Assembly (NCBI GenBank): GCA_016934985.1
Contig: JAFGRU010000049.1
Span: forward strand, 1-64,000
Origin: Deltaproteobacteria bacterium
GTDB taxonomy: Bacteria > Desulfobacterota > Desulfuromonadia > Desulfuromonadales > JAAYDE01
Direction of reading: 5' to 3'
DNA length: 64,000 nucleotides
Below the pieces are notes generated by a model. It searched no databases and was not told the origin of the DNA. It worked only from the letters and a program-made list of their open reading frames with translations. This document shows, one piece after another, positions 34,203 to 43,225 of the stretch. Position 1 is the first letter of the stretch, and each line of letters opens with the position of its first letter. Both the position numbers and the translations under genes were made by a program.

Positions 34203-35987
34203 ATGCTGCGCAGATGGTTTGAAAATACGAGAGTTCAATATGCCACTCTCATAATAATCGCTGCCCTGGCGGTCTACTACTGGGGCTGGGTCTTCAAGTT
34301 CGGTTATAAATTCGACTGGTCGGTCCTCTACCAAGTCAATGAAACCTACGGTGTCAACCTCGGCCACAACCTCCTTAAGGGGCTCAAAGTCACCGTTGAA
34401 ATCTCCCTCATCAGTTCCGGCATAGCCCTTTTTTTGGGCACTATTTTCGGTCTTGGCCGTCTGTCCCATTTCAAACCTTTCTACTGGCTTTCAACAGCCT
34501 ACGTCGAATTTTTCCGCAACACGCCCCTGCTGGTCCAGCTTTTTTTCTGGTACTTTGCTCTGCCCATGGGCCTGCCCATGGAAATCCGGCAGATCCTCTT
34601 CGAACACAACTTCGAATTCTGGAGCGCCACCATCGGCCTCTCCATCTATACCAGCTCGTTCATGGCCGAGGTCATCCGTGCCGGCCTCCAGTCCATCCCC
34701 AAAGGACTTCTGGAAGCCGCATACTCCGCAGGGCTGAACTATTTTCAGGCCCTTCGCACCATTATCCTGCCCCTGGCCTTCCGAGCTATTATCCCGCCGC
34801 TGGGAAGCGAGTTTCTCAACAACATGAAAAACTCGACTCTGGCCATGGTCGTGGGGGTGGCGGAACTCTGCTGGCAGTCTCAACAGATCGAGTCCCTGAC
34901 CTTTAAAGGCTTTGAAGCCACCACGGCCGCCACTATAATCTACCTGTTTCTGTCCCTCGGCATCTCGGCCATCCTTAACATGGTCAACCTGCGCCTGCAG
35001 ATCATTCCACCGCGCCACCGCACTCTGGGCTACCGCATCAGCGACGTTTTCTTCTATCCCTTCGAAATGTTCTGGAAAGGCCTGGCCTATCCGGTTCACT
35101 GGGCTCTTTCCGGCCGGACGGGATCTTTGCAATACACCCCCTTGCAGGCCGCTCTGCACCACTTCCTGCATGCCCTGCGTAAGATCATGGGCCTTTTGAT
35201 CCGCGTCTCTTTCGTCGGCCTGCTGTTGTACATCCTCTATGAGATCGGCCTGGGGCTGGTAAACCTGAAATGGTCTGTGGCCTGGGAAAATCTGCCGACC
35301 CTTCTCATCTGGCGTTTTCCCAGCAGCGACAACCCCAACGAAATCCTCTGGGGTCTGGGCGGCCTGAGTTTCTCCATTCTCATGTCCCTGATTGCCATCA
35401 GCGTCAGCTTCGGCATCGGCCTGGTGGTAGGGCTGGGGCGCATGGCCAAAAACAAAATTTTCCGCATTCCCTGCACGCTTTATATTGAGATAATCCGCGG
35501 CACCCCGTTGATCATGGTCATCTTCTGGGTTTACTTCTTCCTCCCCATCTTCATCAAGACCTATCTCAACGTCTTCTGGAGCGCCACCATCGCCCTGACC
35601 CTGTTTACCGGGGCCTACCTCGCCGAAATCGTCCGCGGCGGCATTCAGAACATCCCGCCCGGCCAGGTCGAGGCGGCAGTGAGCACGGGGCTGAGCTATG
35701 TCCAGACCATGCGGCGCATCATCCTGCCCCAGGCTTTGAAGCAGATGATTCCTGCCATCGTCGGCCAGTTCATTGCCATTTTCAAGGACACCTCCCTGGC
35801 TTTTGTCATCGGCGTTCTTGAACTGACCTTCGTCGCCCAAGGTCTCAATAACAGGCTCATGGTCCATCCTTTTGAGATTTACACGACTGTCGCTCTCCTC
35901 TATTTTGTCTGCTGCTATTCCATGAGCATCTACGCAGGGAGACTCGAAGCTCGACTGTCACCGGAAAAAGTCAACCTGCACCTATAA
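34203..35987 (+). CDS. Fused double permease of the amino-acid ABC transporter
   Basis: The 594-residue protein contains two complete permease domains that are usually separate HisQ/HisM-type subunits. Domain 1 spans ~50-270, with its EAA loop EAAYSAGLNYFQALRTIILP. Domain 2 spans ~385-585, with EAAVSTGLSYVQTMRRIILP. Each has its own helix set and conserved FFRNTPLLVQLFFWYF-like or IIRGTPLIMVIFWVYF segment. The linker carries extra helices (RKIMGLLIRVSFVGLLLYIL). One chain can therefore form the whole membrane part of the importer with the neighbouring ATPase and binding protein. The ribosome site is weak, in keeping with low permease dosage. Confidence 0.92.
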   Translation: MLRRWFENTRVQYATLIIIAALAVYYWGWVFKFGYKFDWSVLYQVNETYGVNLGHNLLKGLKVTVEISLISSGIALFLGTIFGLGRLSHFKPFYWLSTAYVEFFRNTPLLVQLFFWYFALPMGLPMEIRQILFEHNFEFWSATIGLSIYTSSFMAEVIRAGLQSIPKGLLEAAYSAGLNYFQALRTIILPLAFRAIIPPLGSEFLNNMKNSTLAMVVGVAELCWQSQQIESLTFKGFEATTAATIIYLFLSLGISAILNMVNLRLQIIPPRHRTLGYRISDVFFYPFEMFWKGLAYPVHWALSGRTGSLQYTPLQAALHHFLHALRKIMGLLIRVSFVGLLLYILYEIGLGLVNLKWSVAWENLPTLLIWRFPSSDNPNEILWGLGGLSFSILMSLIAISVSFGIGLVVGLGRMAKNKIFRIPCTLYIEIIRGTPLIMVIFWVYFFLPIFIKTYLNVFWSATIALTLFTGAYLAEIVRGGIQNIPPGQVEAAVSTGLSYVQTMRRIILPQALKQMIPAIVGQFIAIFKDTSLAFVIGVLELTFVAQGLNNRLMVHPFEIYTTVALLYFVCCYSMSIYAGRLEARLSPEKVNLHL

Positions 35988-36494
35988 AAAGTTGATCCGT
36001 CTGCCCAAAGGCAAAAGGATGTTATTCGAGGGATCAGCCCTGCGAGATGAGAGAAAATCAGGCCGATCTCGCGAACTTCTTCAGTCATCTACCTGTTTTT
36101 AAAAGGCAACCTTTTTCGTAATTATTCAGCTTATCGGGGCAATGCCTCGCATCGCCCATTCCAAGGACCGCGTAAACCCATCCATGGGGCTTAGCGGCCG
36201 CCATCCGGGCGGCAGATGCCCTTTCCATAGGCGACACGAGTCCTTGTGCTGAATAGTGTCCATTTTTCAACAAATAACCTGTCAACCCGATCTTATTATG
36301 TGAGAGAATTAACATTTGTTGAACAAAGCCAACTTTTATGGCAAAAAAAGACATTACAAACTTAGGCGCCTATTTAAAAAAAGTCGATTTTCCCAATTGA
36401 TTATTAAAAAAAGGCCTTTTGGATGATGGGTGCCCTGCACCCATGTCAAATGCCTCATGAACCCGTTCATGGAGGACCTGAAAAGGAGGGAGAC
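35988..36494. other. Gene-free spacer with hairpins
   Basis: This stretch holds a GCGAGAT/ATCTCGC inverted repeat near 36030-36076, the TATTCAGC-type repeat at 36117-36258, and two tight hairpins close to the next gene (ATGGGTGC/GCACCCAT at 36426-36444 and CATGAAC/GTTCATG at 36456-36471). No gene is supported. Confidence 0.5.
36117..36258. repeat. Dispersed TATTCAGC-type repeat, longest copy
   Basis: The copy is bounded by TATTCAGC (36123-36130) and GCTGAATA (36248-36255) as an inverted pair. The left half matches 16946-17032, and pieces of the right half match 21219-21244 and 21490-21530. The interior has no convincing gene, though a minus-strand frame runs through it. Confidence 0.75.
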
Positions 36495-38036
36495 GTGAAA
36501 TATTGTACATGGATTGCTGTTTTTCTCTGCTTGATGTTCGTTTCACCGCCGGCGCAGGGGGCAAAAGAAACTTCCCCAGTGATGAAACCGATAATTCTAT
36601 CACCCCAGAAACCTGCTACAGTAAAAAACAACACCAGCAAGCCGACCTTCTCGCATCCTGCCAACTCAGCCAAAATCAACGCTTTTCTCGCCAAGATCAA
36701 CAACGCCAAGTCCCTTAAGGATCTCGAGAATGCTTTTAAAAATGCACGCTTCACCGATTCCGAGTTGAGACAGATGGAAAAGGAGTTTAACAAAGGGCAC
36801 TACAAATCCAAAATGAACAGCCTGAAACAAAAAGCCAACCGACAGTCGAAAACGGACCCCCGCCTCAAAGCAAAACCTAAAAAAATTGATGTAAGAAAGC
36901 TGAAGGGCGACCTGAAAAAGAATCAGGATATGAAAATTACCCGTCTCAACAAGAGTGCTAAAAGCATGACTGCCCGCCTGTCGCGAACCACTCGAGTTGC
37001 AACATCGAGCCGCGCTGCCTCCTTACACTCCGCTTCCGCAGCCAGGGTTCCTGTTCCAACCGTGATAGCCAGCGGCATTCCCGTGCCCACATCATCGGTT
37101 CACATCACCGAACTGAATCCAGAGGTGGGAATTATCGGCCAACGCATGACAATCAGCGGCAGCGGTTTCGGCACAACCCGTGGGGAGGTGAGCGTAACTG
37201 TAGGCCCAAGGGGAAGTTCAAACCGCCAGGCCTTTTCCTGCCCGATTCAATCCTGGAACGATCGCCGGATTGTCATCACCATCCCCCTCGATTGCGAATC
37301 CATGGTGGAGCTGCGTGAACAACGGTTCGGCATCGGTTCCGAATTCGCCTGGATTTACATCAACCCGGCGGGCGATGACCCGGGCGCGTTTGAAAATACG
37401 GAAGTCTTCATCGACCGGGAGCGCTTTGCCCCTGAGATTGATGCGCTGTCCAGCTATAACATCTCTCCAGGCCAGCTTCTGGTCATCGAGGGACGCAATT
37501 TCAACCTCGCCGGCACCAGGCCCCAAGTCAGGTTCGAGTTCGGCCACGAGCGCATCGATGTCGACGCGGACCGCTTTGCCGACAACTACATCGAGGTCAG
37601 GCTGCCCGACAACATCGAGGGACTGTACGAAACCCCCGGCCGCCTGGAAGTCACCAACCTCACCAGTTTAAAAGCGACCCGGAATATCACCTTCGTGCCC
37701 GCCGAGGAGATTGTCGAGATGGTTTCGGAGACGATGCGCGCCACCTGCGTTACCCGCCGGCCGTGGATCTTCTGTCTGGCCGGCCAGACCTACCGCCATA
37801 CGCTCCACGAGAGTACCCTGCGCAATGACTGGGTGGTGGAAGACTCCTGGCTCGAAACCCATCCTGACGGCATCAACGCCGGCGCTTATTACCTCCATGA
37901 GCCGACCCGGGGAAGTGCCGTGGCCACTTCGAGAATCGAGGTCTGGGCCGATGCCTACTCAAGCGCGAACTGCAAGGAGCATCTCTTCCTCAAAGGTCCC
38001 AAAGGAACCTTCAGACAGAGTAATTTCACCCCGTAG
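36495..38036 (+). CDS. Secreted protein with IPT/TIG-like domains
   Basis: GTG 36495 is the likely start: AAGGAGGG lies just upstream, and the product then opens with a clean signal peptide (MKYCTWIAVFLCLMFVSPPA, cleavage near QGA). An in-frame ATG at 36423 would spoil the signal. A Lys/Ser-rich, low-complexity region (~30-195) is followed by IPT/TIG-like beta domains: one from His203 (ITELNPEVGIIGQRMTISGS), and one near 315-410 (ALSSYNISPGQLLVIEGRNF). The C-terminal ~110 residues have several Cys and no known match. Extracellular or surface binding is likely. It forms a pair with the next gene, nine bases on. Confidence 0.8.
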   Translation: MKYCTWIAVFLCLMFVSPPAQGAKETSPVMKPIILSPQKPATVKNNTSKPTFSHPANSAKINAFLAKINNAKSLKDLENAFKNARFTDSELRQMEKEFNKGHYKSKMNSLKQKANRQSKTDPRLKAKPKKIDVRKLKGDLKKNQDMKITRLNKSAKSMTARLSRTTRVATSSRAASLHSASAARVPVPTVIASGIPVPTSSVHITELNPEVGIIGQRMTISGSGFGTTRGEVSVTVGPRGSSNRQAFSCPIQSWNDRRIVITIPLDCESMVELREQRFGIGSEFAWIYINPAGDDPGAFENTEVFIDRERFAPEIDALSSYNISPGQLLVIEGRNFNLAGTRPQVRFEFGHERIDVDADRFADNYIEVRLPDNIEGLYETPGRLEVTNLTSLKATRNITFVPAEEIVEMVSETMRATCVTRRPWIFCLAGQTYRHTLHESTLRNDWVVEDSWLETHPDGINAGAYYLHEPTRGSAVATSRIEVWADAYSSANCKEHLFLKGPKGTFRQSNFTP

Positions 38037-38044
38037 GGATAGAC

Positions 38045-39343
38045 ATGGTTTCAAAAATCGCACTTATACTGGCTCTTTTCGCTTTTTTGCCCCCCTCCCC
38101 TCAGGCTTATTGCCAAACCGGGCCAACTCAAGCACCGCCATCCTTTTATCAACTGGTGGGAGAGACCGGCTGGCAGGTGTTCCTGAAGAATTTCACCGTC
38201 AGCACGGAAAAAAACGGGGAAATTTTCACCCTGCGCGCTGACGAGGCAAGGTATCTCTCTTTCAGCGCCTACCGAAAAAACGGCGGAAAGAACGAATTTT
38301 TCGGACCACTTCTTACCACCTGCTCACCAACCCTGGTGGAGCTTTTGAACTACGCATTGACGTTTGGAGAGATAGAGAAAAAAGGCGAATTTTCCATGAA
38401 TGTGGATTGGGAACTGTACCCCGAAAGTATCCGGGGCTGGGCCCTCGTCTGGAAAGATTCCAAACTGCGGGAAAAATGGAAAGATATCGGGCGTCAGAAA
38501 GGATATCCCCAGCTCGTGGACATGATCACCCGGCAGTTGAAAAAAGACATGCAGCCCCTGGGCCGCGCCCTGGGTTTCAAGCTTGTCGGTGCCTCTATGG
38601 AAAAAATGACCTTCCAGGAAGTCAGCAAGCTTTCCTATTTCCAAGAGATACTGAAACCAGCAGGGATTCCCGCCAATCTGAAACTGCCCATGCCCCTGAT
38701 CCTGTCGGTCCGGATGAGAGCAGTCGATGACACACCGGTTCCGCTATCCGGGAACTTCAATGCGGTAACAGTGGACAGTCTTTTCGCTACGGTTCAATCC
38801 TCATCAACAAACATTTACTCAACCTTCAAGCGGGAACTGGGCGAGTATGAGATCAGCGGCGACCGCTTGAATCCGGACGGAACTTTCGTCTACCACCGCC
38901 CTCTGAGCCAAAAGGAGTACCAGCCCATTGGAACTCAGCTTCTTAAAGCAGTTCTGCGGGCAACAGGTGGGGATGAAAATACATCTTTTGCCCTGCGCCT
39001 GTCCACGGGCCTCTATCCAAAATTACTTGAAGAGGTGGTCAAAAAATTTACCTTTTCACCCGAACTGGCCAGAAAAACACCGGCGCCGAGGCCACAGCTA
39101 CCGCGACTGCAGTTTTACACCTTTGATCCTTCCCATGCATCGGGGTTCGCAGCAACCGTCAATCCCTTCTTGAAGGCCAACGGCTATGTCTTCCGCCATC
39201 TTCTGGTCAGCGTCGAGTCAGGCCGCAAAGCGGCGGGTTATCCCCGTTATGCCGAAAACTTCAAAGCGCTGGGCATCGCTCCGGAAGACCATCCGGCAGT
39301 ACCGAATATCGTTTACCTGATAGCGGAAAAAAAACCGGAATGA
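38045..39343 (+). CDS. Secreted protein of unknown function
   Basis: The 432-residue product starts with a signal peptide (MVSKIALILALFAFLPPSPQ, cleavage near AYC). The mature part is mixed alpha/beta without a motif I recognise; it has a single Cys pair region (LLTTCSPTLVELLNYALTFG) and a Pro-rich linker (RKTPAPRPQLPRLQ). AGGGATAGAC precedes ATG. It follows the IPT/TIG gene by nine bases, so the two proteins are probably exported together and may form a complex. That link is inferred from spacing only. Confidence 0.75.
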   Translation: MVSKIALILALFAFLPPSPQAYCQTGPTQAPPSFYQLVGETGWQVFLKNFTVSTEKNGEIFTLRADEARYLSFSAYRKNGGKNEFFGPLLTTCSPTLVELLNYALTFGEIEKKGEFSMNVDWELYPESIRGWALVWKDSKLREKWKDIGRQKGYPQLVDMITRQLKKDMQPLGRALGFKLVGASMEKMTFQEVSKLSYFQEILKPAGIPANLKLPMPLILSVRMRAVDDTPVPLSGNFNAVTVDSLFATVQSSSTNIYSTFKRELGEYEISGDRLNPDGTFVYHRPLSQKEYQPIGTQLLKAVLRATGGDENTSFALRLSTGLYPKLLEEVVKKFTFSPELARKTPAPRPQLPRLQFYTFDPSHASGFAATVNPFLKANGYVFRHLLVSVESGRKAAGYPRYAENFKALGIAPEDHPAVPNIVYLIAEKKPE

Positions 39344-39408
39344 CCGCCTGCGGCATTCTCCTAGCCGAAGGGCGGGGAAAGTTGCAGAAGGACAATATCG
39401 CCGCAACC

Positions 39409-40860
39409 TCATGGCGGCAGCCGGGGCAGCGTATCCGGGCGAAACCCTCGCGCAGGTCGCCGCATTTGAAATACGCTTATTGTGTATTTTTCAGCCATGC
39501 CCATTAAGAAGCCATAAGTTTTTGCCATGGCCTCAAAATCTTTGCCAAAAAGTTTCATTTTATCAGGCACGGATTCATTGAATCTGGCTAATGAATTTGG
39601 ATCCATCGCCACCAAGGGCAAAAAATCTAATAAAGCATTATCTAATGTTGTATGATAATGAAGATTAAAACCTTTTTGTACTGCTCTTTCGATTACTTGC
39701 TGGGGATCAGTGTAAACAGTAATATCTTCCTCTCCAAATCTATAGTGCTTAAAATGGTTTATCCCCCCATTATAATTCTGGACTCCTTGATTTGAAGAAA
39801 AATAATCAACTAAAATCATGACTCCTTGTGCAAAGGAATTTTTTACATTCTCAAAAATCTTATCAAGCCCGATGTGTAAAGGATAAATGCCTCCAAAATT
39901 ATCTTTTGTTATATTTCTTGTTGAAAATATTTTATTTATTTCGGAATTCACAAATTCATCATATTCAACAGGAATAAAAACCGGCATGAATCTAATATCT
40001 TCTGTTTTTCCATTTTCAACAAGTCTGTTTATTTCTTCCTTTTCAATGAATTTTTCAACTTCTTTTACGTCTGCGGTCCAGCCTTCCTTTTCAGAACCGG
40101 TTACATGGCTTTTGTCAGTATTAAAGCCTATTATTTTCAAGGAATACAATCTTCCATGATAAAGAGCTACTAATTCATTCGTGATGCAGTCAGTTAGCTC
40201 ATTAGCATAAACTATCCCGCAAGGCTTTTGGTCCAATCTGAAACTTAATGCATCAAGTTCTTTTATTTGGATTCTGTCAGACAAATCAGGCCTCACTTTA
40301 AGCGGTGCCAGTTGTTTCTCAAGTAAAATGAGAGAATTTTGTCCATGATCTGTTACAAGAAAATTAGAATTTTCTTGAATTGCTTTTGCATGCCTAAAAA
40401 ATTTTTGGGATGAACAAGTAAACAGGTCGCTTGCTATATGATTTATCAGATCATAATCCAGAAAACCTTGACCTGCTCCCAAGCTCAAAAATGTCGCATC
40501 AGGTGCGATAGGGAGTGTGGCATTGACATAACCCTCAAGTGCGTATTCGGCCATCATCTTGCCAAACAAAGGAGAAAACATTTGAGGTAGCATAGGCATG
40601 CTCTCTTTATACTCTCCCATGTTCTCAAAATATCCATTTTTGTGGAATAATCCTAATTGCTGGAATTCGCTAAAATCAAAAGACTTTTTTAAGACTCGCT
40701 CAATAGATTCCCTGTCAGTTACCCTGTTGTTCTCTAAAGCCTCCTGAGCGCTTTCTCTACCACGCCTGTACTCCCTATGGGGAAAACGAAATTCAGCTTT
40801 TTCTTTTAATAATTCAGCTATCTCGGGAGGCATATCACTAAAATCAATATTTTTACGCAT
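39409..40860 (-). CDS. MidA-like SAM-dependent methyltransferase (COG1565-type), AT-rich
   Basis: From ATG 40860 (a TTG at 40881 is possible) the protein has 483 residues. MLPQMFSPLFGKMMAEYAL corresponds to the MidA-family substrate segment. TFLSLGAGQGFLDYDLI is motif I. CGIVYANELTDCITNELV is the family's post-I region with the conserved Asn-Glu. Family members methylate an arginine in a complex I subunit in mitochondria; bacterial targets are mostly unknown. The gene is strikingly richer in A+T than everything around it, with poor ribosome sites, which points to recent acquisition. No mobile gene is adjacent. Confidence 0.75.
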   Translation of the reverse strand: MRKNIDFSDMPPEIAELLKEKAEFRFPHREYRRGRESAQEALENNRVTDRESIERVLKKSFDFSEFQQLGLFHKNGYFENMGEYKESMPMLPQMFSPLFGKMMAEYALEGYVNATLPIAPDATFLSLGAGQGFLDYDLINHIASDLFTCSSQKFFRHAKAIQENSNFLVTDHGQNSLILLEKQLAPLKVRPDLSDRIQIKELDALSFRLDQKPCGIVYANELTDCITNELVALYHGRLYSLKIIGFNTDKSHVTGSEKEGWTADVKEVEKFIEKEEINRLVENGKTEDIRFMPVFIPVEYDEFVNSEINKIFSTRNITKDNFGGIYPLHIGLDKIFENVKNSFAQGVMILVDYFSSNQGVQNYNGGINHFKHYRFGEEDITVYTDPQQVIERAVQKGFNLHYHTTLDNALLDFLPLVAMDPNSLARFNESVPDKMKLFGKDFEAMAKTYGFLMGMAEKYTISVFQMRRPARGFRPDTLPRLPP

Positions 40861-41197
40861 GTCTTGGCTATCATTTTCCAAAATGGTTACGTAAGTTTTA
40901 TTTTCTCTTATTTAAAAAGTTTGCCAGATTGTTTTAGTGGTTCAATAAGGGGGGATGATTGAGTTATTAAAAACCCTGCCTTATAAGAATTTTGATCAAC
41001 GACCGTCCGGTTCAAAACTCCAAAAATGACAAATGGCCCCCCCCCATTTTTGGACGGGCCATTTTTATATCTTTTATTTGGTGAATTTAAAGACGAGGTT
41101 TTCCTGCAGCATCAGCGTCTCGGATCACGCGCGGCCACAAGCCGTCACGTGCATCCGGATGGTTAGTCTTCGTTTATTGCAAAATCTGGCCGCCTCC
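40861..41197. other. Intergenic spacer with hairpin
   Basis: The spacer holds the upstream region of the AT-rich methyltransferase gene and a strong hairpin at 41031-41066 (listed separately). No gene is seen. Confidence 0.5.
41031..41066. terminator. Terminator-like hairpin with C9 loop tract
   Basis: AAATGGCCC pairs with GGGCCATTT; the loop starts with six further C. TTTTTATAT follows on plus and TTTGTCATTTTT on minus. It lies 130 bases after the DlgD-like gene and probably ends the uronate operon on the minus strand. Confidence 0.65.
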
Positions 41198-42208
41198 CTA
41201 CATCTGTTGAATCATCCGCCAAAGCTGGAGATCGACCGGAATGCCCTTTTCGAGATTCTCCCTCCGTGAAGTGAGCATGCCTTGCCCGGGATAACGGACC
41301 TTCGGGAAGCCTTTGAGCGTAGGGGCGTCAAGCAAATCTTGAATGACAGCATTCACCTTTTCTTCAACATTGGTGGTACCCATCTGCGATACAATGTCAA
41401 TGGCCATGAAGACCTGTGAGACGCCGGTTTCCTTATCGCGCTGGCTGATCTCCCTGGTTGAATCGCCGGCCGCAATGAAGGTGGCAATCAGATCAAGAAC
41501 AAGGGCCAATCCAGAACCTTTCCAGTAACCGATCGGGAGGGCACGACCTGATTTCAGGATGGCATTGGGGTTGGTAGTAAGCTCACCGTTTTCGTCATAA
41601 CCCCCTGCCAGGGGCAGGCCTTCGCCTCGCCGGGAAAGGACTTCGAGTTTGCCCATTGAGAATTGGCTCATGGCCATATCCAAGAGGACAGGGCCTTCTG
41701 AACGAGGGATACAGACAGCCATGGGGTTATTCCCGATCTTCCTCTCTGCCGATCCCCATGGCGGCATGAGCGCGATGGTATTGGTCCAGCAAATCCCGAT
41801 GCATCCAGCCTCCGCAGCCAGTAACCCGTAGGTTCCCGCTCGCATCCAGTGGTTTGTGTTGCGCAGTCCAACACAACCGATGCCATGCCCACGTGACAGC
41901 TCAATGGCGCGCTTCATTGCTTTCTCGGCGTTGAGGATGCCAACCCCGCGCTTGCCTTCCCACTGCTCGAGGGCGCCAAAAGAATTCACAAGTTCAGGTT
42001 CGACCCGTGTCCTGACGAGGCCTGTCCTAATATCTGTAACAAAGGCGGGGAAGCGGTTCAGGCCGTGTGAGGCAACACCATCGCATGTGTTCTCGGTAAA
42101 AACTTTCGCACACCTTTTTGCTGTGGAGTCCTCAAAACCCACGGTGAGCAAAACTCGGGTGAGTTCCTGGCAGATCTCGTCAAAGGGTATTCGCTTCATA
42201 TCTCTCAT
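41198..42208 (-). CDS. Ldh_2-family NAD(P)H oxidoreductase, DlgD/YiaK-like
   Basis: From ATG 42208 the protein has 336 residues of the malate/L-lactate dehydrogenase (Ldh_2) family, which has a non-Rossmann fold. The catalytic His lies in GVASHGLNRFPAF. GLRNTNHWMRAGTYG, MPPWGSAERKIGNNPMAV and PIGYWKGSGLALVLDLIA are characteristic of 2,3-diketo-L-gulonate reductase (DlgD) and close relatives. In this uronate island it may reduce a keto-uronate intermediate; relatives act on ureidoglycolate, malate or sulfolactate. A hairpin between it and kduD suggests partial transcriptional separation. Confidence 0.85.
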   Translation of the reverse strand: MRDMKRIPFDEICQELTRVLLTVGFEDSTAKRCAKVFTENTCDGVASHGLNRFPAFVTDIRTGLVRTRVEPELVNSFGALEQWEGKRGVGILNAEKAMKRAIELSRGHGIGCVGLRNTNHWMRAGTYGLLAAEAGCIGICWTNTIALMPPWGSAERKIGNNPMAVCIPRSEGPVLLDMAMSQFSMGKLEVLSRRGEGLPLAGGYDENGELTTNPNAILKSGRALPIGYWKGSGLALVLDLIATFIAAGDSTREISQRDKETGVSQVFMAIDIVSQMGTTNVEEKVNAVIQDLLDAPTLKGFPKVRYPGQGMLTSRRENLEKGIPVDLQLWRMIQQM

Positions 42209-42330
42209 ACTATTCCGGCCTCTACAGGGTATAGACGCGACATGCACTGTTTGTCCAAAAGCTTATGTCGGATCATTTGGGCAGGTTGAATTAGAGCAGG
42301 ATGACAGTTCCAACAAACCCTCACTTGAAG

Positions 42331-42368
42331 AAAAGGGCCTCTGATCGCGTGATCAAAATGGTCCTTTT
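42331..42368 (-). terminator. Terminator-like hairpin between kduD and the DlgD-like gene
   Basis: On the minus strand AAAAGGACC pairs with GGCCCTTTT (one mismatch), with an inner TGATC/GATCA pair, ending in TTTTC. It lies about 80 bases after the kduD stop. Confidence 0.5.
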
Positions 42369-42446
42369 CATCCCTCAAAAATACGTCTCCACCGAAAGGG
42401 TGAAATTGATGTCTGAACAAACTTGACTTACCCTTTTTGTGAACCG

Positions 42447-43208
42447 TTAGCGGGCAAGCCAACCGCCGTCGACCGCCAGGGTATAGCCGTTAACATAGGC
42501 GGAAGCATCGGATGCCAGAAAAATGACCGGTCCGGCAAGATCGGACGGTTTTCCCCAGCGTTTCGCCGGAATGCGGCCGAGAATCTCGGCGCTACGTTCT
42601 TTGTCAGCACGTAATGCGGCTGTGTTGTTGGTTGCCATGTAACCGGGAGCGATCGCGTTCACGTTGATGTTATGAGCTGCCCATTCATTGGCCAGCAACC
42701 GGGTTATTCCCATTACGGCACTTTTGCTGGCCGTGTAGGAAGGCACCCTGATCCCGCCCTGAAACGACAACATTGATGCGATATTGATGATCTTTCCTCC
42801 CTGCCCTTGTTGGAGAAAACGCCTGGCGGCCGCCTGGCAGAAAAAGAAAACGGTTTTTATGTTGATGTTCATCACATCGTCCCAATCCTTTTCGCTGAAA
42901 TTGATGGAATCTTCCCGGCGAATGATCCCGGCATTGTTGACCAGGATATCGACCCGGCCAAAAGTTTTGACCGCTTCATCCAGAATCGCTTCTATCGGCT
43001 CACAACTGGAAAGATCCGCCTTGATTCCGTGAAAACGACCATTGATCGATGCAATCATTTCGGAAGTTTCAGGTGCATCAACATAATCGACTCCGACTAC
43101 ATTTGCCCCTGCTTCCGCCAGTCCCAGGCACATCCCTTGCCCCAGGCCGGTGGAACAACCTGTGACGATGGCTGTTTTCCCTTTGAGGTTGAACAGGTCA
43201 GGTGTCAT
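42447..43208 (-). CDS. kduD: 2-dehydro-3-deoxy-D-gluconate 5-dehydrogenase
   Basis: The 253-residue short-chain dehydrogenase has the TGxxxGxG cofactor motif (VTGCSTGLGQGM), NNAG (LVNNAGIIRREDSI), and the catalytic Ser, Tyr-x-x-x-Lys (SMLSFQGGIRVPSYTASKSA). APGYMATNNTAALRADKERS and ILGRIPAKRWGKPSDLAGPV are the KduD-specific end. It reduces 3-deoxy-D-glycero-2,5-hexodiulosonate (DKII) to 2-keto-3-deoxygluconate. AAGGAG precedes ATG. It lies 17 bases after kduI, its upstream pathway partner. Confidence 0.93.
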   Translation of the reverse strand: MTPDLFNLKGKTAIVTGCSTGLGQGMCLGLAEAGANVVGVDYVDAPETSEMIASINGRFHGIKADLSSCEPIEAILDEAVKTFGRVDILVNNAGIIRREDSINFSEKDWDDVMNINIKTVFFFCQAAARRFLQQGQGGKIINIASMLSFQGGIRVPSYTASKSAVMGITRLLANEWAAHNINVNAIAPGYMATNNTAALRADKERSAEILGRIPAKRWGKPSDLAGPVIFLASDASAYVNGYTLAVDGGWLAR

Positions 43209-43225
43209 GGTTTTTCTCCTTTGGA

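Noticed and set aside
34491-35867. 458-codon open frame opposite the fused permease
   Set aside because: It is the mirror of a hydrophobic gene (Asp, Gly, Gln, His rich), with no family match or start signal.
36085-36354. 89-codon minus-strand frame through the TATTCAGC repeat
   Set aside because: Its content follows the repeat sequence, which recurs in other frames and places, so it is not a gene.
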